A DNA stretch of 64,000 bases, taken from Hirundichthys speculiger. Its lineage: Eukaryota; Chordata; Actinopteri; Beloniformes; Exocoetidae. The DNA lies in assembly GCA_018398805.1 (NCBI GenBank), contig JAGFBZ010000328.1, positions 663,001-727,000 on the forward strand, in the 5' to 3' direction. Positions 1 through 11,769 of the stretch are shown in pieces. How positions within the stretch are numbered: the stretch's first letter is position 1; the number at the start of each line of letters is the position of its first letter. The position numbers and the translations under genes were made by a program. The notes below the pieces were generated by a model. The model ran no database searches. It had not been told where the DNA came from and saw only the letters and a list, made by a program, of their open reading frames with translations.

Positions 1-550
1 TGTATCTGCACAGGGACCAGTATGCATCTGCGCAGGGACCAGTATGGACCTGCACAGGGACCAGTATGAACCTGCACAGGGACCAGTATGGACCTGCACA
101 GGGACCAGTATGGACCTGCACAGGGACCAGTATGCATCTGCACAGGGACCAGTATGCATCTGCACAGGGACCAGTATATCTGCACAGGGACCAGTATGGA
201 CCTGCACAGGGACCAGTATGCATCTGCACAGGGACCAGTATGCATCTGCACAGGGACCAGTATGGACCTGCACAGGGACCAGTATGAACCTGCACAGGGA
301 CCAGTATGGACCTGCACAGGGACCAGTATGAACCTGCACAGGGACCAGTATGCATCTGCACAGGGACCAGTATGCATCTGCACAGGGACCAGTATGCATC
401 TGCACAGGGACCAGTATGGACCTGCACAGGGACCAGTATGAACCTGCACAGGGACCAGTATGGACCTGCACAGGGACCAGTATGAACCTGCACAGGGACC
501 AGTATGGACCTGCACAGGGACCAGTATGGACCTGCACAGGGACCAGTATG
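1..550. repeat. 22-bp minisatellite, about 25 units
   Basis: Head-to-tail copies of a 22-bp unit reading TATG(G/C)A(T/C)CTGCACAGGGACCAG. Most variation is at two positions, giving GGACC, GCATC and GAACC versions. One unit near 174 is 4 bp short. The array runs off the left window edge, so its full length is unknown. Because 66 bp is a whole number of codons, stop-free frames run through it, but these are a property of the repeat and not a gene. Confidence 0.97.
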
Positions 551-950
551 GTCATTAGTGGGGAAACCAGGTTTAGTAAATGATTTGGTGTTGGGAATAG
601 AACCAGTCCATCAGTGAACAGGATGGGATGATACGCGACGCCTGTGGTCACGTACTTAAAGGTACCTGCAGGACATGTGGTTTTGCTGGACATTTTAAAA
701 TCGTACCAGATGTTTGACCCTCTCATCTCCACATCCTCCTCTGGCGCTTCGATATCCAGATTGACAGATCGGTTCTCTCAGGGTTGGTGGTGATATAGCG
801 AAAACCGAAAGGTCGCTGCATCAGTACTTAAATTTGCTGAAGTGTCTTTGGGCAGGACGCTGAACCCTATATCTGGGGTCACGCAACAGCGGTTCTGTCC
901 GGACCCGTGACCAATGCAAAAAATTAATAGCGTCATTTTCACAGAGCCGT
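551..950. other. Non-repetitive spacer
   Basis: Complex sequence between two minisatellites. I see no open frame, repeat or RNA gene here. Confidence 0.5.
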
Positions 951-2068
951 GGATATTTACAGCGGGCGCTGCTACTACGGTTAATGCTTTAATGTAGCTG
1001 CTAGATATTTACAGCGGGCGCTGCTACTACGGTTAATGCGGTAATCTAGCTGCTAGATATTTACAGCGGGCGCTGCTACTACGGTTAATGCGGTAATCTA
1101 GCTGCTAGATATTTACAGCGGGCGCTGCTACTACGGTTAATGCGGTAATCTAGCTGCTAGATATTTACAGCGGGCGCTGCTACTACGCTTAATGCGGTAA
1201 TCTAGCTGCTAGATATTTACAGCGGGCGCTGCTACTACGGTTAATGCGGTAATCTAGCTGCTAGATATATTTACAGCGGGGCGCTGCTACTACTGCTAAC
1301 GGTTAATACGGTAATCTAGCTGCTAGATATTTACAGCGGGCGCTGCTACTACGGTTATAATACGGTAATCTAGCTGCTAGATATTTACAGCGGGCGCTGC
1401 TACTACGGTTAACGGTAATCTAGCTGCTAGATATTTACAGCGGGCGCTGCTACTACGGTTAATACGGCGGTATCTATCTTTAGCTGCTACTAGTAATAGC
1501 TGCTATATTTACAGCGCTGCGGTAATAATCTAGCTGCTAGGCGCTGCTACTACGGTTAATGCGGTAATCTAGCTGCTAGATATTTACAGCGGGCGCTGCT
1601 ACTACTGCTTAATGCGGTAATCTAGCTGCTAGATATTTACAGCAGGCGGCGCTGCTTAAACTACTACGGTTAATAACGGTAATCTAGCTGCTAGATATTT
1701 ACAGCGGGCGCTGCGGTTACTACAGTTTAACTACACGGTAATCTAGCTGCTAGATATTTACAGCGGGGCGCTGCTACTACAGTTAACTACGGTAAGCTCT
1801 AGCGGCTAGATATTTACAGCGGGCGCTGCTACTTACTACGGTTAACATGCTAACGGTAATCTAGCTGCTAGATATTTACAGCGGGCGCTGCTAGCTGCTA
1901 GCGGCTTCTTAACGGGCTGCTAGATATCTACGGCTAATCTAGCTGCTAGATATTTACAGCGGGCGCTGCTACTAACTACGGTTAAACACGGTAATCTAGC
2001 TGCTAGAGCTGCTAGATATTTACAGCGGGCGCTGCTACTACAGTTAACACAGTAATCTAGCTGGTAGT
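951..2068. repeat. About 52-bp minisatellite, about 20 units
   Basis: Tandem copies of a unit containing ATATTTACAGCGGGCGCTGC, then TACTACGGTTAATGCGGTAA and the palindrome TCTAGCTGCTAGA. The left third is nearly homogeneous at 52 bp. From about 1270 rightwards the units vary in length and carry small insertions. GC-rich and AT-rich halves alternate in each unit. Confidence 0.95.
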
Positions 2069-3534
2069 CAGAGACGTAGCTTGGAAACGTGTGTTTGTTG
2101 TTGGCAACAAACGGCCAAATCCATCTCTGACATTTCGACAATCTGAGGTTTTAATTTTGGTTGATTTGAAATTCAAGCCTGAAACTTATTTGACTGCATG
2201 GGACTGCTTTTATTTATGATAAAAGACATGGAATATGTTGGAATATTTCCTTCATTTGAAGTTGAAATAAAAATTAGTTACTTTTTTCAAAATGCGGGAC
2301 TCTGGTTCGGACCTTCTACGTAGACAAAACTTAGTAACCGGACCTCTGTGACTTTTAATTGAATACCCTATATTGTCTCCCAACCGCCAAGGGTCACGAG
2401 CTGGTCACGGCTGTTTCAGGAAGGGCGTCCGACGTAAAAACAACGCCAAATAAAAAAGCCTGCTGTGACGACCCCTAAAAAGGGAAAAGAGCTGAAAGAA
2501 GTTAATTTTTGACAGATCTATAAATACACCAGTGCTCGGTGCTTTGGGTTAAAGTTGGATGAACGTAAACCAAATGTGAACTTGCAGAACCCGTTGCTGT
2601 AAATAGAAACCGCCGAAGAACAGTTTGCACGGTACGCGCAAGCGCTGTGTCTATTTTCGGCGCGATCTGCGGCGTCATGGACGCCGCTTCCCCGATGCTG
2701 GAGTCGCTGAGACTGCATGCGTAGGCGCCTCGAGGCAGCCACCGGAGCTGCACGGCACCTCCAGAAGGTTCCGCCGCGGCGTCATCAACAAGTGCAGGAA
2801 CAAACGAGTGCAACATTTTTATCCCAGAACCCCCCCAACACTGCAGAAGCGGTCCCACTGAAATGATCCGTTTTTTTAATGGAAGTCGATGAAAGTGTTA
2901 TTAATGTTCTGTGAACTCTCAGCACTCGAAGCAGCATCACATCACTGAACTCTCTCTGCTTCTGTTTTCTTTTTTCCGTCGTCTGAGCTGAGCTACGAGC
3001 AAGACGAAGCAAAATTGAAAACGATGCTGCAGAGGCTCCGGGTTTCACAGCGGTGACCCCGGCCCGCTGAGTTTTCCCGATCAGCGAGGGCCCGATGATT
3101 TCACCGAGCACGAGATAAACAATAATGTGCTCAGTCACCCCACTGCAGGAAAGGTCTCCGCTGGATTCACTTCTGATTGTCTCCTCAGCCCGACAGACTG
3201 ACAGATCAATCCCAGTTATAGAGTCATAAATCACTGCAGGAACGTTTCTGTTCAATCTAATCAGACTTTCTGATGTAAATACTTTCACAAACAGCAGTTA
3301 TTCAAAGATGCCGTCTTCTTTTAATATACTGAGGTTAAACCTGAAAGCAATCAATAAGCAAAGACACAGTGGTTTTGCTAATTAATCATAATTCAATTCA
3401 ATTCACTTTTATCTTTTGAATTCGTGAAATGAAATTATTTGTCTCTTCAGTGTGCAGGACTGCATTTGCAAGACCAAACAGAAGAATTCCTGCAAATCTA
3501 TAACTAACCCACATTGATCCTTATGAGTTTTACT
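2069..3534. other. Non-repetitive spacer
   Basis: Mostly complex sequence, with a GC- and CpG-richer patch near 2600-2800. Overlapping open frames of up to 167 codons occur on both strands, but they lack recognisable domains, splice context or codon structure, so none is called. Confidence 0.4.
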
Positions 3535-3542
3535 GTCAATGA

Positions 3543-3902
3543 TGGGTTAAGTATTGGCAAGGACCTCGCAATACGATATGTATCATAATACTTGGGTCAC
3601 GATGTGATATTATCACGATATATTGCGATATTCTACCCAGTTAATATCAAAATTAAAAGTAGAGATGAAAAATCAAGTTGCTGTATATGTTCATCAGATG
3701 ATATTGATCATTCAGAGGACAAATTGAGTCAAAACTATTTGCTTCAAAACAACCTATTGATTGTTTATTATTAGTGTTTTTGCACATTTAAGTAACCATT
3801 AGTAACTAATAAAAAAAATCGATATAAGGAGCAGAAAAATCAATATATTGGGCGGCCGAAAATCACGATATATTGCAAAATAGATTTTTTTTCACACCCC
3901 TA
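3543..3902 (+). mobile_element. Family A hAT-like MITE, copy 1
   Basis: Full-length copy of the most abundant element here. Its core contains TCTACCCAGTTAATATCAAA and TTCATCAGATGATATTGATC, and it ends in TTTCACACCCCTA. It is flanked by perfect 8-bp direct repeats GTCAATGA (3535-3542 and 3903-3910), the target duplication size of the hAT superfamily. The left TIR is degraded to TGGGTTAAGT. It encodes no transposase. Confidence 0.93.
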
Positions 3903-3938
3903 GTCAATGAGTAAAAATCTAAAAATGCACAATGCATG

Positions 3939-4018
3939 ATAATTGTTTTTTTTAAAACCAATACCGATAACCGATAACACACACATATACCTAAGATATA
4001 TGTGTGTGTTATACGACT
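3939..4018 (-). mobile_element. Fragment of family C end
   Basis: Reverse-complement match to the right end of the family C element at 29180-29277: TTTTAAAACC, CCGATAACCGATAAC and the ATACCTAAG segment. Only about 80 bp remain. Confidence 0.55.
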
Positions 4019-5115
4019 ACCAGGAATATAACAGGAAAGGACTGGCAAGCTCCTCCTGCTTTTCAGTGGTCACACAAAAGGAGCTGCCGCATTTTTGTTG
4101 GACCAAAGGTCTTTAGACACTCATTTTCAGCACAAAAACGACATCTGAAACAGGAGCTGAATGGAGGACCAGCGAAGCTCCGCTGGGAAACGGTCCCTCG
4201 AGTCCCTGGAGGAGAAGTCAGCTTCACCAAAGGTGCTGAGTAACCACAGACAGCTATCTGTCAATCAAAAAAATAAACACAGCTCATCATGTATCAGTTT
4301 TACCAGAACGAGCCGCATCGAATAAGTCCCCCTTCACGACCAAAACTGTTTTTTTTTAGAGCCTGTGAATTTGTTTATTTCTGCTACAAAGCCGAGCAGT
4401 TTTACATGAGTGGAAATGTACTCGCTTCTGGAGCCGCCACCGAGTGCTCAGTCACAGAACTGCAGTTTTCTTTTACCTTCCGGACCGACTCAGACAAGCA
4501 AACCGGATGCAGTCCCGTCAGTGATTGCTTTTTAAATTCTCTATTTAGTTCATGTGTGTGTGTCTGTTAGCGCGTCCAGTGCACTTAAAGGTTGGCTTTT
4601 AGAGGCAACGGAAGCTCAGGGAGGTGCGCTGCACAGACAGTACCGTACAGTGCATCTGCTGATCTGCGAACACCTGGAGCGCTCGTGTTGGCGCCCGCCA
4701 GATGCCGGCGGTGCAGTGACACGGCAGGAAACGAGCGTGCCTGCATCCAGCCAGAAACGGCCCGCCACCACACGTCCGATGAGTGACGGCGGACATTTCT
4801 CTTTCAGCATCGTCTTTGGGCCAAGGTCTCCACTCTCTGGCAATGATCTGGGCGTTGGTGTAAAAATTAGCTGGGGTGATATCAATCAGCGCCTGCAGAC
4901 GAGGCTGCGATCTTCTTAAATTATTCATGTTTTTAGATATTCAAGTAAAGCCCATTCGTTCACAGAAACTTCCACACACAGGCGTAAACACAAGTCTGTC
5001 TTCAGGATGGAAGGTTTTCTGCTCCGAGTCACAAAAACCCAACAGTTTGTAACATCTCTGAATTAATAAGCTGCGAAGGAAAACCCTCTGAAGGGTCTGC
5101 AACAGAACGAGTAGG
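4019..5115. other. Non-repetitive spacer
   Basis: Complex sequence with a short TG run near 4553. Overlapping frames of 60-120 codons on both strands around 4554-4928 reflect moderate GC content. I found no protein family match and no splice-site pair. Confidence 0.4.
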
Positions 5116-5123
5116 TATATAGC

Positions 5124-5954
5124 TAGGGTGAGTATTAGGCAAGGACCTCACAATACGATATGTGTCATGATACTTGTGTGTGCTCATAACCTTAGAGGCT
5201 TGGCCAAATTCATGTTATCAAAAGTCAGAACTACCCGGAAAATGTTTTGTGTGTTGGTATGTGGTGCGAAATTATGGAACGGCTTGGACGTCAAACCCAA
5301 ACAATGCCAAAATATCCATAAGTTTAAGTCACTTTTTAGACAGAGGTTCTGGGATCAGTACAGAGTAATTGGGACTCAACAGTAAAGTCATCTTAAACTC
5401 ATGGCTCTGTATTACTATCGTTGGTGTGTTACAACGTATGTTTGTTTCTTTGGTTCTTTTCAATTTTAAATTAAATTGGCAGGAAGCAGCTATGTAATTT
5501 ATGTTAACTTGGAAGAAAGAGGTGGGATTAAATAAGTTTTCTTCCTCCCACACCTTTTTGAGCAGATACAATGACTTGTGTTAATTGTAATTTTAATTTA
5601 TTGGCATTTCACATTATCTGCTCAAACAAATAAAAAATGAAATGAAAAATGACTTGGGTTCACGGTGCGATATTATTACAATATTGCGATATCACGATAT
5701 TGCGATATATTGCGATCTTCTACCCAGTTAATAACAAAATTAAAAGTAGAGATGAAAAATCAAGTTGCTGTATATGTTCATCAGATGATATTAATCATTC
5801 AGAGGACAAAATGAGTCAAAACTATTTGCTTCAAAACAACCTATTTATTGTTTATTATTAATGTTTTTGAAAAAAAAAATTGAAAAAAATCAAATTATAT
5901 TGGGCGGCCAAACGCTATATATTGCCAAATCGATTTTTTTTTTTCACACCACTA
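5124..5954 (+). mobile_element. Family A MITE, copy 2, split by a LINE
   Basis: The left part (5124-5176) carries TAGGGTGAGTATT and the gatatgtgtcatgatacttg segment. The right part resumes at about 5652 and ends in TTTTCACACCACTA. The middle is a LINE 3' fragment. The 8-bp flanks (TATATAGC and GTTGTAGC) agree at only 5 of 8 positions, so this copy seems old. Confidence 0.85.
5177..5651 (+). mobile_element. LINE 3' fragment inserted in family A copy 2
   Basis: A C-terminal LINE-like reading frame (about 5128-5385) contains a KLWNGLD-type motif typical of the end of fish non-LTR ORF2 proteins. An AT-rich 3' tail follows, ending in an AAATAAAAAATGAAATG-like simple repeat. The insert interrupts the A element at the sequence ACTTG, present on both sides (5172-5176 and 5652-5656). 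This fits a short target duplication from a 5'-truncated LINE insertion. Clade assignment (L2- or CR1-like) is uncertain. Confidence 0.65.
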
Positions 5955-5962
5955 GTTGTAGC

Positions 5963-7077
5963 CCTAGCCTAGCGCCTAGAGATAATTGCATTGTAACAGA
6001 CGCTATACAAATAAAATTGAATAGAATTTGAACTGAATTGTAGCTGAGGACGGGAGTTTCCAAAGTTTGACCCGTCACCTGAGACCGAAATACACGGGAG
6101 ATATTTATTAGGCGTTAAGGGTCGTTTTTATCTTCCTTCAAACGAAACCTGCTGAAACCCAGTCCCAGGGTGCAGTTAGTCCCCCCCCCCCCATCCTAAC
6201 TCATAGTTGTCATCTCCCCTGCCTTTGTCTGGAACATTGCACTTTTGAGACCTGTGGCTTCCTGGCAGCTAATGCAATAAATCTGAAGACAAGTTCTGTG
6301 ATTGCTCTCTGGAGCTGTGACTTTCAACCTGCTCGTCAAGACCTCCAAAGTGGGTGTCGCCCTGTTCAGTGGCGGTGGTGGGGGGGGGTTCAAGATAACA
6401 CATTAGTAGGATCCTTCATACATTGCATCACTTGCACATGGAATTTCATATCATTTGGTTTCAGTGTGCCAAACAGATATAAAGCTGCCTTTCCTAGAAG
6501 ACAAATAAATGGCATGTAGCACAATTACACAGGTTTCCAAGTACAACAGGATTATAAGGATTTAACGCTTTGTTTCACTCCTGCAGAACTCCCTGTTTTA
6601 TCTTTCACGTCAAAAAGGATTCTAATTAAATCGTTCCGCGGATGTTTTTTGGCTGAGTGGTGATTATGCGACCACATGGTTTGCATGATAACGGTGTAAA
6701 ATGAGAATTGAAAAAAAAAAAAAAAAAGACAAACAACGGCTACATGAGACTCATTCAGGAAATGCACGGATGATCCGTTATCTTGTCATGTGAACATGAA
6801 TTACATAATTATCAGTTGCTCTGGGGAAATCATGATTTGACGGTTAAAGCTGCGGGGAAAAAAAAAGAAAAAGGTGCAGCGTCGAGTCTCCACACGATAC
6901 AGAATGATGCCACGTTGTAGCTGCTCATTAAACTGTTTTTTTTCCTGTTTTTCCCTGTAAAGAAATCTCTGAGAAGATGCTTTACAGTAATTAAGGAGCC
7001 AACTGTTACCGAGATGAGTCTGGCACGATTGCACCATTGTATGTGATTTATTTTCCAAGTCCTGGCCTCTCAGAATA
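5963..7077. other. Spacer with homopolymer tracts
   Basis: Contains C and G runs (6180-6192, 6378-6388) and an A run (6710-6727). No gene or clear transposon was recognised. Confidence 0.45.
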
Positions 7078-7440
7078 CGCCACAATTTACAGCCGCAACA
7101 TTAAAACCACCGGGAGACAAGCCGAACAGCATCATTTTATTAGATTCCAATGTTCTGGATGACTCCGAGCTCTCCATGTTGCTCCGGCTCACACACACAC
7201 ACACAAACCAGTTGGAAACTGGTTCAGACACAGTCCCACACCACTGACAACAGCAATGCTCCTGGAGCAGGGCTACGCCGCCCACCACACTGCAAAATCG
7301 GCTCCGAACTGAGCTCCTAAACTCCCCAAATCCCAATCTGATCGAGCGTTCTAGGCGTTCCACAGGGGCCACGTCTGGTGCCCCTCCCGGTGAAAGACAT
7401 GGCATCGCGCCACCAAGTACGCGCAGGAGCGACATGGGCA
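7078..7440 (-). mobile_element. Degenerate Tc1-like relic
   Basis: Read on the minus strand, this resembles the common fish Tc1-type element whose end reads GGTTTTAATGTTGCGGCTG. It also carries the GATCAGATTGGGATTTGGGG and TTTTGCAGTGTGGTGGGC segments. Much of the transposase is missing and a CA run has grown at 7189-7206. The assignment rests on family knowledge rather than an alignment. Confidence 0.45.
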
Positions 7441-8215
7441 AGTGTTAAAGCGTTAAAATTTCATAAGTCTCTAATGAGAGCCGCTTTTGAGTTCCTGCTG
7501 GAAAATGATGCATTTGATTCAGAACGAATGTATCTCAGCAACTACGAGGCACATCTGAATACAAAATAAAGGTAGTGCATGTAATAACGCGCGTGAGTGT
7601 TAGATTAGAGATACATGTTAATCCAGTCAGTTAATGAAGATGGAACACAGAATGATTAAAAAAAATGAACAGAAAAAATCATCTGACAACCAGTGAAACT
7701 TTTAGAGAACATATCTGTTTGGTTTCATGCCAAACAGAAACATTTAAATACTCTAGAAACTTCTACAACTTCAACATTTATTGGACCAACATTAATATTT
7801 TTGTTCTACTGTGTAACAAAGGTTTTAATTGAGCATTTAGAAGAAAAACATTTAGACAGACTTTCCAGATTGGTAATTCTGGCACATTTTGGCATGTTTC
7901 ATTTGACACAAGTAATTTTTATGTATTAAATCTTTTCAGATGGACAGTTGAAACCAGACGTTCACATACACATGTATAAAAACGCAGCCATCTTTTTTCC
8001 ACTCGCGTGTGATGTTAAATCAGGCTAAACTTTTTTTTTTATTTCCGTCGCTGCGTGGTGATGCCCAGCGTTGGGATCTGAGGAGTCTTGAGGAAGCTTT
8101 CAACCGATGACAGGCGAGCGGTCCTGAGTTCTGGTTGTCCGAGGCGTGCAGCGTTCTCGCCTGCTTGCGGCGCGTTTGCTTGACGTTGGAAATGCATTGT
8201 GTCGGTCCTCACAGG
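7441..8215. other. Non-repetitive AT-rich spacer
   Basis: No gene, RNA or transposon recognised. The longest frame (7693-7929, 78 codons) has no known features. Confidence 0.4.
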
Positions 8216-8223
8216 CTCCCAGA

Positions 8224-8645
8224 TAGGGTTGTGAAAGAAAATCGATTTGGCAATATATCGCGATTTTTGGCCGCCCAATATAATATGGGCGGCCAGATAT
8301 AATATAAGATTTTTTAGCTCCTAATATCGATTTTTTTCAGGAAAATTCTACAATGCTGTCAGTATGTTGTAATGGTTACTTAAATGTGCAAAAACACTCA
8401 TAATGGACAATAAATGGGTTGTTTTGAAGCAAATAGTTTTGATTCAATTTGTCCTCTGAATGATCAATATCATCTGATGAACATATACAGTGACTTAATT
8501 TTTCATCTCTACTTTTAGTTTTGATATCAACTGGGTAGAATATCGCAATATATCGCAATATCACGATATCGTGATAATATTACATTGTGACCCAAGTATC
8601 ATGATACATATCATATTGCGAGGTCCCTGCCAACACTCATCCCTA
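8224..8645 (-). mobile_element. Family A MITE, copy 3
   Basis: Inverted full-length copy starting TAGGGTTGTGAAA and ending CAACACTCATCCCTA. The flanks CTCCCAGA (8216-8223) and CTCCCAGC (8646-8653) agree at 7 of 8 positions. A short local duplication of the GGGCGGCC segment lies near 8268-8296. Confidence 0.92.
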
Positions 8646-8653
8646 CTCCCAGC

Positions 8654-10443
8654 TGAGCTGCTCTTCGTTCGTTTGGTGCTGCGTTGCGTGATAAAAAACG
8701 GCTTTAATAATCTCTGCATCATCTCTCCAGGTCCAGAAGCGCCCATTAACAGGTTAAAGTAGCAGGTTAACACTCCATTTGTATCTATTAAATTATCCAT
8801 ATCACGCTGAGATAAAGGCTGCAGTCAGACTGATGCAACAAGTAAAACCTACATATTTCACTGCCTGCAGTCCAGGGCGAGCACAGAGGAGAAAATAGTG
8901 CACGGCATCATTTTGCATTCAGGGCACGTAGCAAAAAAAAATTATGGATGGTTATTTTATTTTATTTTTTTTCTCGGGAGGATTTACCCATTCTTAAGAA
9001 ATTCACATTAATCTGCTCCAGTTTGAGCGTGCTGCAATAGCTTTTCAACGCTCACTTGCAAACTGGAACTGAATAAAGTCAGAGAGATGAAATGCAGAAT
9101 GTGAAGCTATTCATAAGCTTTTTATAGCCATTGTCAGCATTAGACTCCATCTATTCAATATTTCAATACAGCCTGCAAAGAATGAAGTACAAATAGAGAG
9201 AGAAAGTTTCTCCCTGTGGGACTTTAAAGGCCAGCGGTGTTGCTTCACTGCCGGCCATAAAAAAAAAAAAAAAAAAAAAAAAGCTTAATAATCCTTCTTA
9301 GATCTCAACACCCATTTGTAAAAGTAAAACTAATTTCATAAACATCTATGCCGGTTAAAATGCATGATAAATACGTAGCAAACATGCACAGAAAGACACG
9401 ATTTTTAACCGGAACAAGCTAGGCCGTCAGGTAAAGGTTGCGTTTATGAAGAAGAAAACACTAACACCGACCGCCGCTGCACTATTTACTCTTTCCCTGG
9501 TCGGTCCATGAAGCAAATCCGTTCCCATCAGAGTGAGTCACGGAGCAGCATCCTTAAATATGCGTCCCCGGTCTTTCTGCCGTGCTGTAATACACCCCCG
9601 TCCCAAGGAGACGGGGCATTTACAGAAAAGGCTAAGTCCTAAGCTGGGATATTGCTTTCCTGTTATTCCCTCTCCCTTTGGCCTCTTGTGTGATGAGCGT
9701 TTGATTAATACAGTTGTGTCACTTGAGAGCCTGAAAGAGCCCACCTTTTAATATCACCTGGCTGAGTCATTAGAGCCGCGCCGCTCACGGCTAATAATGT
9801 TGAACTGTGCTGCTTGATTACAGATGCTGGACTGCCCTCTGACTGCAGCCTTCAAATATAAATCAATAAATAATATAAATTCATTTCCTCCCCCAACACC
9901 AAAAATAGAGCATGCAGGGTTTTTTTTTTTTTTTTAATTCCCAGGTGACCGGTTGCACCGAACAGATTGTCACAGCCTAACAAAATCTCCCGGAACTGCA
10001 CTGAAACTGAAATGTGGACTAACAGAAGGCCACTTTGTCACACCTTCCTGGACGCTTTGATTAAACACTCAGGAAATACTGCTCGAGTCACCTTAATTAA
10101 GTGCTGAAAAACATTGGTGCTTAAGTAGCTTTCTGAATGCCTTTGAGGTCAGACCACTCCAGTTTAATAGTGAGACTGAGTTAAGGGTCCATTAGATTAT
10201 CTCTGATTTGAGATGGGGGTGGGTGGGGGGTGGGGGGCTTGACAGCCTGAAAAAAAGAAAAAGAAAAGAGAAATGGCAGTCAAACTGTGCACAGAGATAA
10301 ACTCCCAAAGGATCACATTATACGACTGTGTAGGGGGGAAATGCACATAGCAAGTAGTTATTTGCTTATAAAATATGAATTCGGTTTCAGGAAAGCAGCC
10401 AATCATGGGACACGCAGGCACGAGAAGACCTCAGAATGCAGAA

Positions 10444-10446
<3 letters not shown>
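8654..10446. other. Complex spacer, possible conserved noncoding DNA
   Basis: Mostly non-repetitive, with an A run (9259-9283), a T run (9921-9936) and a G-rich patch (10213-10238). The part at about 9530-9870 is complex sequence with several TAAT cores and CATTAGAG-type motifs, as in developmental enhancers. That is suggestive only. No coding exon was supported. Confidence 0.3.
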
Positions 10447-10507
<61 letters not shown>

Positions 10508-10586
10508 CATACATACATACATACATACATACATACATACATACATACATGCATACATGCATACATATATATATATATATATACAC
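10447..10586. repeat. Compound microsatellite (TA)n-(ATAC)n-(TA)n
   Basis: A (TA)n run to about 10502 is followed by about 13 ATAC units, some with ATGC changes, then another short (TA)n. The stop-free frames over it encode only Tyr-Ile or Tyr-Ile-His-Thr runs. Confidence 0.97.
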
Positions 10587-11743
10587 TAGGGATGGCCTTC
10601 GATCTTAAAAATTTAAGGTGGATCGGATCGGCCGATCAACCTTATTATAACACGCCGATCTTTTTATCATTATTTTTTTCCTTAAAAAGTGATCCTGATT
10701 AACACAAATTAATAAAGTAATCATATTACACAAACAAAAATATTTTTTAAACTATATACATTTAATAATTTGCACTGAAATGAGGTTTCCCAGCAGCGCT
10801 GTCTTGTATCCACCTTAAAAGTTTAGACCGGCGGCGTCAGGATAAACTTTAGCAAAAATGTCAGCAGTGTGGCAGCGCTATAAAATTACAAAGACCGACG
10901 CTTTGACTGCGACTTGAAACGTGTGGAAGGCTGAGATATCATGATGTTTAAGTAAGAAGAGAGTTTACAACATCACCAATTTAATCAGACACTTAAAAAA
11001 GCACGCAGCACCGATCACCGCAGCCGACGGCTGCAGCTTTGGTGCCGTCGGCTGCGGTCACTGTTCTGCCGACGGCAGCAGCTTCGGCAGCAAACGCTCC
11101 GTGAAACGCTCAGAGAAATACAGAAAAATCACCGAGCTAAACGCGGAATGTATTACCGAGGACACGGAGTTTGTGGAATACAAGGCATTTAACCGGCTCA
11201 TTAATTACCTCGAGCCTCGTTCCCGTCATTACATGAACGACAAAGGACACAAAGGTGCGCGAACATGTGCAGCGGGTCTTGAATGAAGTTAAGTTAATAT
11301 TTTATGTTATTTTTATTCTGATGTGATTTCATTGATTGCAAAGACTTCTGCTAGTGTTTTCATTGCCTTAAACTGCTAGCCAAGTTCACCTGCTGCTATT
11401 TAAATGGAAGTGCTTTGTTCTTTAGTACTGAGACTGTTGAACAGTCACTGTTCTGTAACTAAATGTGTTTTATAATAATTCTCCCAAACAAAAAAGAAAG
11501 AAAGAAGAGTGTTTAAATAAGTTATTGTTTATTTTATGAGATGATAAAAGCTATTAATCTCAGCTTGGATGCAGGCCTATTTATTAATGTACACAGGAAA
11601 TAAAATGCATAGAAAATTAAACTCTGTTTGCCCACTCAAAAAAAAGTGAAATCGGATCGGAAAAAATCGGAAATCGGCCGATCATCAAAATTAAAAGATC
11701 GGAATCGGATCGGGACCCAAAAAACGTGATCGGGACATCCCTA
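10587..11743 (+). mobile_element. Family G hAT-like element with BED-finger relic
   Basis: It starts TAGGGATGGCC and ends CGGGACATCCCTA, with subterminal GGATCGGATCGG/CGGCCGATC motifs at both ends. The 8-bp flanks ATATACAC and ATATATAC are similar but lie in low-complexity DNA. The interior carries a decayed BED zinc finger/hAT N-terminal coding region. At about 1.16 kb it is much shorter than an autonomous hAT, so it is internally deleted. Confidence 0.85.
10945..11286 (+). pseudogene. hAT transposase N-terminal relic (BED finger tail)
   Basis: A stop-free frame without an upstream ATG. Near its start it has NLIRHLKKH, the His-x-His half of a BED zinc finger. A low-complexity Ala/Gly/Ser linker follows, then a KITELN...FVEYKAFNRLINYLEP segment. 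That matches the conserved region just after the BED finger in ZBED-like hAT transposases (fxxlixyLeP). The Cys half of the finger upstream is out of frame, and everything after about residue 110 is gone, including the catalytic DDE core and the dimerisation region. It sits inside family G and is non-functional. Confidence 0.7.
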
Positions 11744-11769
11744 ATATATACACACATATATATGTTTAT

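Noticed and set aside
44..583. Plus-strand frames of up to 117 codons of LHRDQY/AQGPV repeats
   Set aside because: They follow from a 22-bp tandem repeat without stop codons; all three frames are open equally.
951..2068. Regularly spaced repeat with palindromes, CRISPR-like at first glance
   Set aside because: Units are contiguous and about 52 bp with no unique spacers, and the genome is clearly vertebrate.
2785..3288. 167-codon minus-strand frame
   Set aside because: No recognisable features, and several competing frames overlap it.
10448..10608. Tyr-Ile-rich frames over TA/ATAC repeats (also at 12195, 42839 and 62899)
   Set aside because: Plain translations of microsatellites.
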